Source: Paracoccaceae bacterium
GTDB lineage: Bacteria > Pseudomonadota > Alphaproteobacteria > Rhodobacterales > Rhodobacteraceae
DNA length: 64,000 nt
NCBI GenBank assembly: GCA_022448245.1
Contig: JAKVCO010000010.1
Coordinates: 39,562-103,561, forward strand
Direction of reading: 5' to 3'
Shown here: in pieces, positions 1 through 9,563 of the stretch
Position numbering within the stretch: the stretch's first letter is position 1
How the letters are laid out: every line of letters starts with the position of its first letter
Position numbers and translations under genes: made by a program
Notes under the pieces: generated by a model
Database searches by the model: none
What the model was told of the DNA's origin: nothing
Seen by the model: the letters and a program-made list of their open reading frames with translations, nothing else

Positions 1-87
1 CCGAGCCTGCGAAAGCTGCCCGAAATGCACGACGAATGGGCACGCGCGGCAGAGATGTTCCGAAAGGCGCTCCACACGCTTGCGTAG
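1..87 (+). CDS. C-terminal end of an unidentified gene (partial)
   Basis: An open frame runs from base 1 to a TAG at 85-87 and gives 28 residues ending in MFRKALHTLA. The segment is helical-looking and charged. It is cut by the window edge and I do not recognise the family. In related genomes a cobalamin adenosyltransferase gene can sit upstream of etfB, but this tail does not resemble one, so I make no assignment. Confidence 0.5.
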   Translation, partial: PSLRKLPEMHDEWARAAEMFRKALHTLA

Positions 88-90
88 TCC

Positions 91-115
91 GTGAAAAAAT
101 TGGACACTTTTTCAC
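91..115. repeat. Inverted repeat between the partial gene and etfB
   Basis: Perfect 8-base arms GTGAAAAA (91-98) and TTTTTCAC (108-115) flank a 9-base spacer, starting three bases after the upstream stop codon and 130 bases before etfB. It could be an A/T-rich terminator hairpin for the upstream gene or an operator for etfBA. The sequence alone does not decide between these. Confidence 0.5.
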
Positions 116-244
116 AAACGCGACGTCAGAAGGCGTAGGCGCGTCGATTCTTCTCTATCGGCGCGCTTTGCGCTTCGGTACACCGCCGGAGAAGCCATTC
201 GCGCCAAGGAGCACCCCAGGCGCAATCCAACTAGGAGATGCACC

Positions 245-1002
245 ATGAAGGTCCTCGTGCCTGTTAAACGCGTCATCGACTACAACGTGAAAGTTCGCGT
301 CAAAGCGGACGGCAGCGGTGTCGATCTCGCCAACGTCAAAATGTCGATGAACCCCTTCGACGAGATTGCTGTAGAAGAAGCGATCCGCCTGAAGGAAAAG
401 GGCTCGGCCTCCGAGGTCATCGCCGTATCCGTCGGCGTCAAGCAAGCCCAAGAAACCCTGCGCACGGCCCTAGCAATGGGCGCAGACCGCGCGATCCTCG
501 TCGTGGCAGCTGACGACGTCCACCAGGACATCGAGCCGCTCGCCGTCGCCAAGATCCTCAAGGCGATCATCGACGAAGAAGAGCCGGGCCTTGTTCTCTG
601 CGGCAAGCAGGCGATCGACAACGACATGAACGCCACGGGCCAAATGCTCGGCGCGCTGACCGGTTGGTCCCAGGCGACGTTCGCCTCTGAGGTTGCAGTG
701 GAAGCAGACAGCGCCACCGTGACCCGCGAAGTCGACGGCGGCTTGCAGACGATCAAGGTGAAGATACCGGCGATCATTTCCGTCGACCTGCGTCTGAACG
801 AGCCACGCTACGCGTCGCTGCCCAACATCATGAAGGCAAAGAAAAAGCCACTCGATGAGAAGACCGCAGCCGACTACGGCGTGGACGTGACCCCGCGCCT
901 GACGGTGGTCCGGACGACCGAGCCCGCGGAGCGTTCCGCAGGAATCATGGTGGGCTCCGTTGGTGAGCTCGTGGAGAAACTCAAAGAAGCAGGTGCTGTC
1001 TA

Positions 1003-1003
<1 letters not shown>
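245..1003 (+). CDS. etfB: Electron transfer flavoprotein subunit beta
   Basis: This 252-residue protein is the AMP-binding subunit of the soluble ETF heterodimer, which takes electrons from acyl-CoA and other flavin dehydrogenases and passes them to ETF-ubiquinone oxidoreductase. Length is normal. The nucleotide-binding segment GKQAIDND is at 120-127. The recognition loop that docks on dehydrogenases, [14 protein letters not shown], is near 188-201, with L192 at the position of the anchoring leucine of the human protein. The ATG at 245 follows AGGAG at 9-base spacing. The stop overlaps the etfA start by one base (TAATG), so the two subunits are translationally coupled. Acyl-CoA dehydrogenase partners plausibly include the Mcd encoded at 12979-14658. 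Confidence 0.97.
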
Positions 1004-1929
<926 letters not shown>

Positions 1930-1950
1930 GCCTTCCGAAAATCATCTAAG

Positions 1951-1980
1951 CGGCCCGTGCCTACCCGGCGCGGGCCGTTT
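1951..1980. terminator. Hairpin terminator between convergent etfA and the DUF6473 gene
   Basis: An 11-base-pair stem (1951-1961 with 1967-1977, one T-G wobble) has a TACCC loop and is followed by TTT on the plus strand. The 3' arm overlaps the last codons of the convergent minus-strand gene ending at 1961, so it probably serves mainly etfBA. Confidence 0.75.
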
Positions 1981-2776
1981 GCATTTCGGACCCCAGAATC
2001 TCTACGAGCAATTCTGCGGCTTCATAATGCGCCGACGCGCTCAGCATCTCATGCGCTGCGCCACGCTCCTGCGGCTGAAAGATCATCTCTTCCGTGCCTT
2101 CGGAAATCGCCGCCGCCGAGGGCGTGAAGCTGGTGACACTTGCCGCATGGGAGTTCAGCGCCGCGAGCATGTTGGGTTCAACCAACCGCGCGTGAGTCGC
2201 CCCACCGGCCACAAGCATCACGAGATGCACTGGTTTCTCGATCAGCTCAACGAGCCGCTTCATGCGGATAACCCACTGCTCCCGCAGGACGGCGGTGACT
2301 TCCGCCAATGCCTGGCGCGAATGGCGCCCGATCTCGACCATCAGGTGACCCGTGAAGTGAATGTCCGTCGTGTCGAGCTTGGGCACCAGATCATGGAGCG
2401 CCTGATGGGTGCGAATGACGCGGTCATTGCGACGCGGATGCACTTTGAAGAACATGTTCGACTGGTTGGTGGCACCCATCACCTCCATCACCACGGCATC
2501 GGCGCGTTGCGCGATGCGGAGCAGCTCAGGGTCCTTCAGGAAGACATCCGGGCCCGCGTTTTTGATCCCGAGGTTCGCGCATCCGATGCTCAACGCCTCG
2601 GACGTAATCTGCGGGTAAGGCCGTGTCAGAAAGGGCCCCACCGTCTCCGTCGTGCCGATGAAGGCCAGATACGGTTGTTCGGTATCCGCAGCAGGACCGC
2701 GGAACGTTTGACGTGAATATCCATATTGGCACGGCTCGAGTTCGAGCAGCAGCCGCCCCAGACCAATGTTCTCCAT
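1961..2776 (-). CDS. DUF6473 family protein
   Basis: A 271-residue protein matching the DUF6473 proteins common in Rhodobacteraceae. Recognisable stretches are CQYGYSRQTFRGP near 16-28, FIGTTETVGPF near 39-49, NLGIKNAGPDVFL near 68-80 and the highly conserved SNMFFKVHPRRNDR near 105-118. The function of the family is unknown; its fold has been compared with sulfotransferase- or polysaccharide-related enzymes in annotations, which I cannot confirm here. No signal peptide or membrane segment is visible, so it is probably cytoplasmic. The ATG at 2776 follows a GGAGA ribosome site. It is divergent from the 3-hydroxyacyl-CoA dehydrogenase gene. Confidence 0.75.
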   Translation of the reverse strand: MENIGLGRLLLELEPCQYGYSRQTFRGPAADTEQPYLAFIGTTETVGPFLTRPYPQITSEALSIGCANLGIKNAGPDVFLKDPELLRIAQRADAVVMEVMGATNQSNMFFKVHPRRNDRVIRTHQALHDLVPKLDTTDIHFTGHLMVEIGRHSRQALAEVTAVLREQWVIRMKRLVELIEKPVHLVMLVAGGATHARLVEPNMLAALNSHAASVTSFTPSAAAISEGTEEMIFQPQERGAAHEMLSASAHYEAAELLVEILGSEMQTARAG

Positions 2777-2832
2777 GGTCCATCTCCTTTTTCACCCGTG
2801 CTCAGGGATAAGGAAGTTGGGTGAGCGAAGTG

Positions 2833-2844
2833 CTAACGCGTTAG
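2833..2844. promoter_or_regulatory. 12-bp perfect palindrome in the divergent DUF6473/hbd spacer
   Basis: CTAACGCGTTAG reads identically on both strands and lies in the 161-base divergent spacer, 57 bases from the DUF6473 start and 93 from the dehydrogenase start. It has the size and symmetry of a TetR- or LacI-type operator. No binding protein is encoded next to it. Confidence 0.4.
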
Positions 2845-2937
2845 GCCAATTTCCCTGCAATTCGGTGCAAATCGACAAGGCGGGGTTTTGCCTGCCGCGG
2901 GGCGGGTATAGGCTTTGTCCAAGCGAAGGAGACGGCC

Positions 2938-3813
2938 ATGGACGTTGCAAGCATCGGAGTGATCGGCGCAGGACAGATGGGCAACGGAATTGCTCATGTC
3001 ATGGCGCTTGCAGGTTACGAGGTGCGCCTGACGGATGTCAGCGGAGACGCTCTCAGCGCCGCGCGCGGGAAGATCGAAGCCAACATGAACCGTCAGGTCA
3101 GCCGGGAGAAGATCACCGAGGCGGATCGCGACGGCGCCCTAAAACGCATTATCCCGGTGAAAGGTCTGGCTGATCTCGGCTCCACCGACATCGTGATCGA
3201 AGCCGCCACCGAGCGCGAGATGATCAAGCAGGCGATCTTTGAGGATATCCTGCCCCATCTGAAGCCGGACACCATTCTGACGTCGAACACGTCCTCGATT
3301 TCTATCACTCGGCTGGCGTCGCGCACTGATCGGCCTGAACGCTTCATGGGATTTCACTTCATGAACCCGGTTCCAGTGATGCAGCTCGTGGAGCTGATCC
3401 GCGGCATCGCCACGGATGAACCGACGTTCCGGACTTGCGAGGCAGTCGTTGCCAAACTGGGCAAGACCTCGGCGTCAGCCGAGGATTTCCCGGCCTTCAT
3501 CGTGAACCGCATCCTGATGCCCATGATCAACGAGGCGATCTATACGCTTTATGAGGGTGTGGGATCGGTACGGTCGATCGACACTTCCATGAAGCTTGGC
3601 GCCAACCACCCGATGGGGCCGCTGGAACTCGCTGATTTCATCGGGCTCGACACGTGCCTTGCGATCATGAACGTGCTGCATGACGGGCTGGCGGACACCA
3701 AGTACCGCCCCTGCCCGCTTCTGACGAAGTATGTCGAGGCAGGTTGGCTGGGCCGCAAAACGCAGCGCGGTTTCTACGATTATCGTGGGGACGAGCCGAT
3801 ACCGACGCGTTAA
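2938..3813 (+). CDS. hbd: 3-hydroxybutyryl-CoA dehydrogenase
   Basis: A 291-residue NAD(P)-dependent 3-hydroxyacyl-CoA dehydrogenase, interconverting acetoacetyl-CoA and 3-hydroxybutyryl-CoA in fatty-acid or polyhydroxybutyrate metabolism. The dinucleotide site GAGQMG is at 10-15. The catalytic-domain block GFHFMNPVPVMQLVEL, with the active-site histidine H140, is at 138-153, and SNTSSI is at 117-122. Length is that of the stand-alone short enzyme, without a hydratase domain. ATG 2938 is preceded by GAAGGAGA at good spacing. The position downstream of etfBA is common in Roseobacters and fits beta-oxidation. The exact physiological direction is inferred. Confidence 0.92.
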   Translation: MDVASIGVIGAGQMGNGIAHVMALAGYEVRLTDVSGDALSAARGKIEANMNRQVSREKITEADRDGALKRIIPVKGLADLGSTDIVIEAATEREMIKQAIFEDILPHLKPDTILTSNTSSISITRLASRTDRPERFMGFHFMNPVPVMQLVELIRGIATDEPTFRTCEAVVAKLGKTSASAEDFPAFIVNRILMPMINEAIYTLYEGVGSVRSIDTSMKLGANHPMGPLELADFIGLDTCLAIMNVLHDGLADTKYRPCPLLTKYVEAGWLGRKTQRGFYDYRGDEPIPTR

Positions 3814-3823
3814 GGCGCGCAGC

Positions 3824-4738
3824 CTAGCCCTTAAGGCCCATCGTGCGCTCGCGCAGCCAAGCCATGAAGTCGCGCGGGTTTTTACCCTTTTCTTTCAAGG
3901 TCTCAGGCTCGATCGCCTCGCCAATGATCGGACGCTGCGGCTTGCCGAAAGCATGGGCCACCTCGTGGATCAGCAGACCCTGGCGCAGTGTCGCCGAAAT
4001 CTGATTGGCGATCTGGTAGGGGCGGCTGTTCTGGCCGGGGAACTTAACCGGCACAACCGTGGCGCCTGAACGCTGGATCATCTTGGCGGTGAACGGGTTC
4101 CATTCGCCCTCGATAGCCGGGCCCCACATCGTCTCGGACGCAGCCACGGCGCCGGAGGGGAATACCACGATCACGCCACCGTCGGCGAGGTGCTGCATAG
4201 CCTCCTTGCGCATGTCGAGGCTCTTTTGAAAGCTGTCTTCCTCGTGCGGGAAAGGCACGGGGATCATGTACTGAGAGACTTCATCCACGCCTGTGAGCAG
4301 CGAACGCGTCAGGATCTTGTAGTCGTTGCGGCGCGCGCCGATGAGTTCAGCCAGCATCATGCCGTCGACTAGACCGTGCGGGTGGTTCGCCACCACGACA
4401 ACGGGGCCGCTTTCCGGGATATTGGCGATCTCTTGTTCAGGGGTCAGAAGGTCGATGCGCATCAAACCGCGTGCTTGGGCCCAGAACTCCTGACCCGTCG
4501 CCGGGCCCATGCGTTCAAATTCGCGGATGCGACGCAGAAGCGTAATCTTACCGGTGCACCATTCCACGGTGCGGATTACGAAGGACTGCCACGGGTTCGT
4601 AAACGTGCCCGCGTAGCTCAGTTTTCGTTTGTCGTAGGGAACGTTGTCCGTGCCTGCGGTAGCTTCGGCCTCGTCTGCCTGCGCGCCCTGCGGGAGTCCC
4701 GCAAGTGGGGCAGCACGTGTCTGGCTTTGATCTGCCAC
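3824..4738 (-). CDS. Lysophospholipid acyltransferase-like protein (PlsC superfamily)
   Basis: A 304-residue protein of the glycerophospholipid acyltransferase superfamily, expected at the inner face of the membrane and transferring acyl chains to a lysolipid or related acceptor. The active-site block is ANHPHGLVDG at 117-126. The histidine-to-aspartate spacing is one residue longer than the classical HX4D box, as in hemolysin-like acyltransferases, and a later VVFPSGAVA block corresponds to the FPEG motif. The first 35 residues are polar and low-complexity. A GTG start at 4738 follows AAGGAAG. It lies directly downstream of the HPr gene on the same strand and may be the last gene of that operon. 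The true acceptor cannot be told from sequence. Confidence 0.75.
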   Translation of the reverse strand: MADQSQTRAAPLAGLPQGAQADEAEATAGTDNVPYDKRKLSYAGTFTNPWQSFVIRTVEWCTGKITLLRRIREFERMGPATGQEFWAQARGLMRIDLLTPEQEIANIPESGPVVVVANHPHGLVDGMMLAELIGARRNDYKILTRSLLTGVDEVSQYMIPVPFPHEEDSFQKSLDMRKEAMQHLADGGVIVVFPSGAVAASETMWGPAIEGEWNPFTAKMIQRSGATVVPVKFPGQNSRPYQIANQISATLRQGLLIHEVAHAFGKPQRPIIGEAIEPETLKEKGKNPRDFMAWLRERTMGLKG

Positions 4739-4782
4739 AGTGCACTTCCTTTCAAGACTGGGCTACGAGCGCCGGTCCCGGC

Positions 4783-5055
4783 TCACATATCTTCGCCGAA
4801 CCGGTCGGCAATCAACACCTTCAGTGCTTCGGCAAGTTCGTCCGCCTGAGGCCCCTCGAGCCGCACGGTAATAGTGGAGCCCAACGAAGCTGCCAACATC
4901 AAAAGGCCCATTATGCTGTCGCCTGAGGCGGACATGCCATCCTTCTCCACTTCGCAGCGCGCGTCGAATTCCTCGACGACCTCTACGAACTTGGCGGATG
5001 CGCGGGCATGGAGCCCTTTTTGATTTACGATTTTATAGTCTGTCGTGACGCTCAT
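4783..5055 (-). CDS. ptsH: HPr family phosphocarrier protein
   Basis: A 90-residue HPr. The phosphoacceptor histidine is H16 in KGLHARASAKF, and the regulatory serine is S47 in SGDSIMGLLML, the residue that HPr kinase modifies. Alphaproteobacteria of this type have HPr and EIIA without a full sugar permease, so it acts in regulatory phosphorelay rather than sugar uptake. I prefer the ATG at 5055 because the protein then begins like its relatives; an in-frame GTG at 5064 directly after the EIIA stop is an alternative. It is the fifth gene in the chvI-chvG-hprK-rapZ-EIIA-HPr order. Confidence 0.93.
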   Translation of the reverse strand: MSVTTDYKIVNQKGLHARASAKFVEVVEEFDARCEVEKDGMSASGDSIMGLLMLAASLGSTITVRLEGPQADELAEALKVLIADRFGEDM

Positions 5056-5064
5056 GGCTCGCAC

Positions 5065-5466
5065 TCAAAGCGTAGCTTCGGGTCTCACGTCAAGGCTGTC
5101 GATGTACTTGCGACCCGCTTCGCGCGCAGCAGACACAGCTACGTCGAGGGGGCGGCCGCGCATCTTGGCGAGTTTCACCAGCATCGGCAGGTTTGCCCCG
5201 TAAAGAATCTTGCGACCCGTCGGCTGACAGGCACGCAGCGCGAGGTTAGACGGCGATGACCCGAACATATCGATCACAAGCACAACGCCGTCGCCGTCAT
5301 CCACATCGTCGGCCGCAGCACAGATCTCTTGCTGTTTGGTTGCACGGTCATGCTTAGCCGCAATCGAAATCGCGCGAATGCCGTCCTGTTCGCCCACGAC
5401 ATGCTCCACCGCTGATTTGTACTCAGCGGCAAGACCTCCATGGCCGACGATCACGATACCGATCAC
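5065..5466 (-). CDS. PTS system mannose/fructose family EIIA component
   Basis: A 133-residue EIIA-Man-type domain protein. The phosphorylated histidine is H9 in IVIVGHGGLA, and the DMFGSSPSNLA segment near 86-96 is typical of the fold. It receives phosphate from HPr and, with no EIIB/EIIC genes nearby, is likely a regulatory output of the phosphorelay. It starts at GTG 5466, 10 bases after rapZ, and its stop is immediately followed by the HPr reading frame. The clustering with hprK and chvGI is conserved in alphaproteobacteria. Confidence 0.92.
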   Translation of the reverse strand: MIGIVIVGHGGLAAEYKSAVEHVVGEQDGIRAISIAAKHDRATKQQEICAAADDVDDGDGVVLVIDMFGSSPSNLALRACQPTGRKILYGANLPMLVKLAKMRGRPLDVAVSAAREAGRKYIDSLDVRPEATL

Positions 5467-5476
5467 CTGCTCACCT

Positions 5477-6376
5477 TTATCCCTCCGTACCTCGCCGAGA
5501 GGCTTCGGTACGCTCTAGCTCCCGGTGTCGAATAGACACCTGCCAGCCCTTGTGTGCAAGGGCTGACGCCACGTGTTCGGCCATCGTCACAGAACGGTGA
5601 CGCCCACCTGTACAGCCGAAAGCAATACTCAGATGCGCCTTCCCTTCCTCCCGGTACGCCGGAAGAAGCAGTTCGGCGAGCGCTGTCACCTGTTCGAAGA
5701 ACGAAACGTAGCGCGCATCTTGCGAAACATAGTCCTGAACCTTTTTAGAAACGCCTGATAGGTGCCGAAGTTCCGGCGACCAATACGGATTTCTCAGAAA
5801 TCGGCAGTCAAACACCATGTCAATGCCGCGCGGCAGCCCGCGCTTGTAGCTGAATGAATGCATCGTAACGGCCAGCTTCACCTCACCTTCGAGCGCGTAA
5901 AGCCTGTCGAGCTCGGCTTTGAGATCGTGCGGGCTGAGCTCTGACGTGTCGATCAGGACATCTGCCCGCGCCTTGATCGGCAGGAGCAGGTCCTGCTCGC
6001 GCTCGATCCCAAGCATGGGCGTTTCTTCGGGCGCAGACGGGTGGCGCCGGCGCGTCTCGGAGTACCGGCGCAGCAGAACGTCCTGGCGGCAATCCAGATA
6101 CAGAATTTCGGGGGCCGTGTTGTGAGACGGCTTGAGCGAATCGATCACTTCAATGAACGCGTTGGCCGAAAACTCACGCGCGGCGGGTGCGATGCCCAGC
6201 GCGAGCGGTCGCTCCAACGGCTCAGCCAATAGTCTCTTGACCAGCGACAACGGCAAGTTATCGATGGTTTCATACCCCATATCCTCAAGGGCATTGATGG
6301 CTGTCGAGCGGCCTCCGCCGGACGGGCCGGTCACCAAGATGAGTTGCTGCGTCGCAGAAGGAGCGGCGTCCTTCAT
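5477..6376 (-). CDS. rapZ: RNase adapter protein RapZ
   Basis: A 299-residue P-loop protein of the RapZ/YvcJ family. The Walker A motif GPSGGGRS is at 17-24, the NLPL segment that follows is typical, and the C-terminal [10 protein letters not shown] block is the family signature. In enterobacteria RapZ links GlmZ small RNA, RNase E and cell-wall amino-sugar supply; in alphaproteobacteria it lies with PTS and HPr kinase genes and its target is not established. The ATG at 6376 follows GGAGGA. It is 12 bases downstream of hprK. Confidence 0.93.
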   Translation of the reverse strand: MKDAAPSATQQLILVTGPSGGGRSTAINALEDMGYETIDNLPLSLVKRLLAEPLERPLALGIAPAAREFSANAFIEVIDSLKPSHNTAPEILYLDCRQDVLLRRYSETRRRHPSAPEETPMLGIEREQDLLLPIKARADVLIDTSELSPHDLKAELDRLYALEGEVKLAVTMHSFSYKRGLPRGIDMVFDCRFLRNPYWSPELRHLSGVSKKVQDYVSQDARYVSFFEQVTALAELLLPAYREEGKAHLSIAFGCTGGRHRSVTMAEHVASALAHKGWQVSIRHRELERTEASRRGTEG

Positions 6377-6388
6377 AGGTTCCTCCGC

Positions 6389-6802
6389 TTACTTCTGCTT
6401 TAGATATTGCAAAAGCATAGCGGGAACAGGACCACTCGCGGGCCTGTGAAGCAAGGGAATTGCGTGCCCGAGCAGGAGAATATTCTGCGCATGCGGCATC
6501 CTCTCTGCGCTGCGGCGCGTGAGATCGAGGGCCGCGAGGACGGGCGCCGGCCCCACCAGATCAGCCTTGAGCAAGCCGAGCCCCCGTGCCTCGATCGCCT
6601 CGGGAAGGGTCGCAGGGGCCTGCGCGATCAAGTCATCACCCTCAGTCGAAAGCTCAGTGATGTCGTCGGCCACGAGGCCTGCACCCAGGGCCATCATCTC
6701 GAGCGCGAGGGAGGACTTTCCGCTGCCCGATGGCCCCGCCAATACGAGCGCACGACCATTCAGAGCCACGGTGGTCGCATGCAAATGCGCACCACCCGGC
6801 AC
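6389..6802 (-). CDS. hprK: Short HPr kinase/phosphorylase
   Basis: A 137-residue protein equal to the catalytic C-terminal domain of HprK; the regulatory N-terminal domain of the Firmicute enzyme is absent, as usual for alphaproteobacteria. The Walker A motif GPSGSGKS is at 23-30 and the conserved acidic pair of VADD is at 46-47. It should phosphorylate S47 of the HPr encoded three genes downstream. No ATG is available near the natural N-terminus, so the GTG at 6802 is taken as the start, 19 bases after the chvG stop. Confidence 0.9.
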   Translation of the reverse strand: MPGGAHLHATTVALNGRALVLAGPSGSGKSSLALEMMALGAGLVADDITELSTEGDDLIAQAPATLPEAIEARGLGLLKADLVGPAPVLAALDLTRRSAERMPHAQNILLLGHAIPLLHRPASGPVPAMLLQYLKQK

Positions 6803-6821
6803 CGTGTTCAGCTTGAAAGGA

Positions 6822-8549
6822 TCAGACAGGAAGGCCCACTACGAAGCGCGCACCCAAGGGGTCGCTAGTCAGGTCGGCGTCCGTTGGGCGAATATTCTCG
6901 GCCCAGATGACGCCGCCATGTGCTTCTACGATCTGCTTTGAGATTGCGAGGCCGAGGCCCGAGTTGTTGCCGAACTGGCCTGCAGGACGTTCGCTGTAGA
7001 AGCGCTTGAAGATCTTTTGCAGTGCACCTTCCGGGATGCCGGGGCCAGTGTCTTCAACCACTACAAGCACCCTGTTTTCGCGTTTGCGAGCCCAGATGCG
7101 GATCGCGTCACCGTCATCGCAGAAGGACGTGGCATTGGTAATCAGGTTCACAAACACCTGCGCAAGCCGCGCTTCCAGACCGTGCGTGACGAGCTGGCCT
7201 TCGGGCAGATCCGTGATGAAATCGATGCCCTTTTGCTCAGCCTCGGCGCCCAGGTATTGGCCAAGGTTCTTGAGCATCTTCAGAAGATCGAACGCCTCTT
7301 CTTCCTCTTTGACGAGCTCGGAGTCCAAACGCGAGGCGTTGGAGATGTCGCTCACCAGGCGGTCGAGGCGGCGCACATCGTGGTCGATCACGTTAAAGAG
7401 CCGCTCCCGCTGATCGTCCCGCTTGGCCACCCGAAGCGTGCCCGCCGCGGACCGTAAAGAGGCCAGAGGGTTCTTGATTTCATGCGCCACGTCGGCGGCG
7501 AATTGTTCGTTGTTGTCGATCCGGTCGTAGAGCGCCGAGACCATCCCGCGCAGCGCGCCCGAAAGGCGACCAATCTCGTCCGGACGCGCGGTGAGATCGG
7601 GAATACGGATACGCGACGGCGACATCTTTCGAGCGTTCTTATCGCGCCCAAGCTCGGCCGCTGCCGCCAAATCTGAAAGCGGGTTAGCGATCGTTGAGGC
7701 AAGCACCAGCGACAGACCGATAGAGACCAGGAGCGCGATGACAAACATCTGCAGCACCTGCTCCCGCTGTTGCCTGACAAGAAGGTCGATTTCACCCGCC
7801 GCAGAGACGAGCGCCACGGCGCCAACGATGCGGCCGTTTTGTTCAATCGGGGTGGCGACGGAAAAGACCGTGGAGCCCTCAGCGTCTCGTCCGGTGTCTG
7901 CCTCGGTCGCGCCTGAAAGGGCGCTCGCAAGCAGGGCGCGTACCTGCTCTTCCGGTGTCACCAGCGTTGGCACCGGGTCCGCCGGCGACAGCACGCTCGA
8001 AAGCGCGTCCCAGACGGAGTTCAGAAACTCGATGATGATCGTGGATTGCAAATCCTGTTGCAGCCCCTCGACCAAGGCACGATCCGGACGCTGCATGCCT
8101 TCGGTCGATGCCACCAGTGCTTCTGTCGGGTCAAACACGAAGACTTCGATGCCGCCGCGCAGATCAAGATCGAAAAGGACCTCGTCCACCTGAATGCCAT
8201 CGCCGGTCGCGAGGCTCGCAGGGGCCGCGGCAGGTAGCCCCGCCTCGAACACATCCGCGATCAGCTCCGCCTCGTTAACGAGACCGATCGACCGCTGGAA
8301 CGCCAGACTTTCGCGCGACGGGTTCAGATACAAAACGCCCGCCACCAAAATGACGAGCGCGAGCAGATTGAAGGTAATGATTTTCCGGGCGAGCGGAGAC
8401 CGATTGAGTGCGATAAAGGAGCGTCGCTGACGCTTGGCCTGAAGCTCCTTCTCAACGGTCGCATCAGGCGCAACCCAATCATCGCCCAGCAGGATATCAG
8501 CCTGCCGGACGCTGTTCAGATCGCGCACGTCGATCTCTTGGTTGCTCAT
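6822..8549 (-). CDS. chvG: ChvG-type sensor histidine kinase
   Basis: A 575-residue inner-membrane kinase. A cytoplasmic N-terminus of about 55 residues precedes TM1 (about 56-75), a periplasmic sensor region of about 190 residues, TM2 (about 268-288), a HAMP linker, the phosphoacceptor box with H356 in DVAHEIKNPLASLRSA, and the ATPase domain with FVNLITNA, EDTGPGIP and GLGLAI boxes. ChvG/ExoS homologues sense acidity or envelope stress and phosphorylate ChvI. The stop lies 27 bases downstream of chvI's own stop-to-start spacing, and hprK follows at 19 bases, so the operon is tight. All catalytic boxes look intact. Confidence 0.93.
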   Translation of the reverse strand: MSNQEIDVRDLNSVRQADILLGDDWVAPDATVEKELQAKRQRRSFIALNRSPLARKIITFNLLALVILVAGVLYLNPSRESLAFQRSIGLVNEAELIADVFEAGLPAAAPASLATGDGIQVDEVLFDLDLRGGIEVFVFDPTEALVASTEGMQRPDRALVEGLQQDLQSTIIIEFLNSVWDALSSVLSPADPVPTLVTPEEQVRALLASALSGATEADTGRDAEGSTVFSVATPIEQNGRIVGAVALVSAAGEIDLLVRQQREQVLQMFVIALLVSIGLSLVLASTIANPLSDLAAAAELGRDKNARKMSPSRIRIPDLTARPDEIGRLSGALRGMVSALYDRIDNNEQFAADVAHEIKNPLASLRSAAGTLRVAKRDDQRERLFNVIDHDVRRLDRLVSDISNASRLDSELVKEEEEAFDLLKMLKNLGQYLGAEAEQKGIDFITDLPEGQLVTHGLEARLAQVFVNLITNATSFCDDGDAIRIWARKRENRVLVVVEDTGPGIPEGALQKIFKRFYSERPAGQFGNNSGLGLAISKQIVEAHGGVIWAENIRPTDADLTSDPLGARFVVGLPV

Positions 8550-8576
8550 CGGGGTGCAGCCCCCCCGCCCAGGTTT

Positions 8577-9278
8577 CTATTCTTCGTTATAACGGTAGCC
8601 GATACCGTAGAGAGTTTCGATGGCCGAGAACTCACCATCCGCTGTACGCATCTTCTTGCGCAAACGCTTGATGTGGCTGTCGATCGTGCGGTCATCCACG
8701 TAGACCTGATCGTCATAGGCCACGTCCATCAGCTGATCGCGAGATTTCACGAAGCCCGGACGCTGTGCCAGCGCCTGAAGAAGAAGGAATTCTGTCACGG
8801 TCAGCGAGACGTCGCGGCCTTTCCACGTCACGGCGTGGCGCAGCGGGTCCATCGTCAGCTGACCGCGGGTCATGACCTTGGTTTCTTCGGTCTCGCCGAC
8901 AACCTCACCGCTGATCGCATCCTGACGGCGCAACAGCGCGCGGATACGCTCAACCAGAAGACGCTGGGAGAACGGCTTCTTGACGTAGTCATCGGCGCCC
9001 ATGCGGAGGCCAAGAACTTCGTCAATCTCGTCATCCTTGGACGTCAGGAATATCACCGGCATCGTCGTTTTCTGACGAAGACGCTGAAGGAGATCCATCC
9101 CGTCCATCCGGGGCATCTTGATATCCAGCACAGCCATGTCGGGCATGGACTTGTTAAATGCATCAAGTGCGGATTGACCGTCGTTGTAAGTTTCTACGTC
9201 GAAGCCTTCGGCCTCAAGCGTGATGGAGACGGACGTCAGAATATTCCTGTCGTCGTCCACAAGGGCGATTTTGGACAT
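8577..9278 (-). CDS. chvI: ChvI-type response regulator
   Basis: A 233-residue OmpR/PhoB-family regulator. The receiver domain has the acidic patch DDD at 8-10, phosphoacceptor D52 in [11 protein letters not shown] and a conserved lysine in YVKKPF; the C-terminal winged helix includes the [14 protein letters not shown] recognition region. It is the first gene of the minus-strand operon and is divergent from pckA. In Agrobacterium the same gene pair is adjacent and pckA is acid-induced, so pckA is the obvious candidate target here. Three 10-bp direct repeats in the shared spacer suit an OmpR-family protein. Confidence 0.94.
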   Translation of the reverse strand: MSKIALVDDDRNILTSVSITLEAEGFDVETYNDGQSALDAFNKSMPDMAVLDIKMPRMDGMDLLQRLRQKTTMPVIFLTSKDDEIDEVLGLRMGADDYVKKPFSQRLLVERIRALLRRQDAISGEVVGETEETKVMTRGQLTMDPLRHAVTWKGRDVSLTVTEFLLLQALAQRPGFVKSRDQLMDVAYDDQVYVDDRTIDSHIKRLRKKMRTADGEFSAIETLYGIGYRYNEE

Positions 9279-9452
9279 AGTTATGCCTCTCGTACTGCTC
9301 TGTTATTGCCTGCCTGTATTTCTGATCCGTCGCCGAAATTGGGCGAAAAATCAACGGAAAAGCGAATCGGAGCGTGTCTACTGCCCTTGTTGTGTCCGAT
9401 TAGTCATGAATGGCTGCTTAATTGCCTCACTTTTTCGCAGCCAAAACATTGG

Positions 9453-9503
9453 TTGCGCTAACTTGCGCTTGATGGCGCTAACAGCCTGAAAGCGCTCTAT
9501 TAT
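9453..9503 (+). promoter_or_regulatory. Three tandem 10-bp repeats and -10 element at the pckA promoter
   Basis: TTGCGCTAAC (9453-9462), TTGCGCTTGA (9463-9472) and TGGCGCTAAC (9473-9482) follow each other without a gap, in register with one helical turn. A good -10 hexamer, TATTAT, lies at 9498-9503, so the third repeat occupies the -35 region, where no TTGACA-like sequence is present. This is the geometry of an activator-dependent promoter bound by an OmpR-family regulator; ChvI is the nearest candidate, by inference. Confidence 0.55.
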
Positions 9504-9563
9504 TGTTCATAAACGTCATGTAGCGAGGAAATCTGATCTCGATAACATGGAGCTTTGAGAGCA

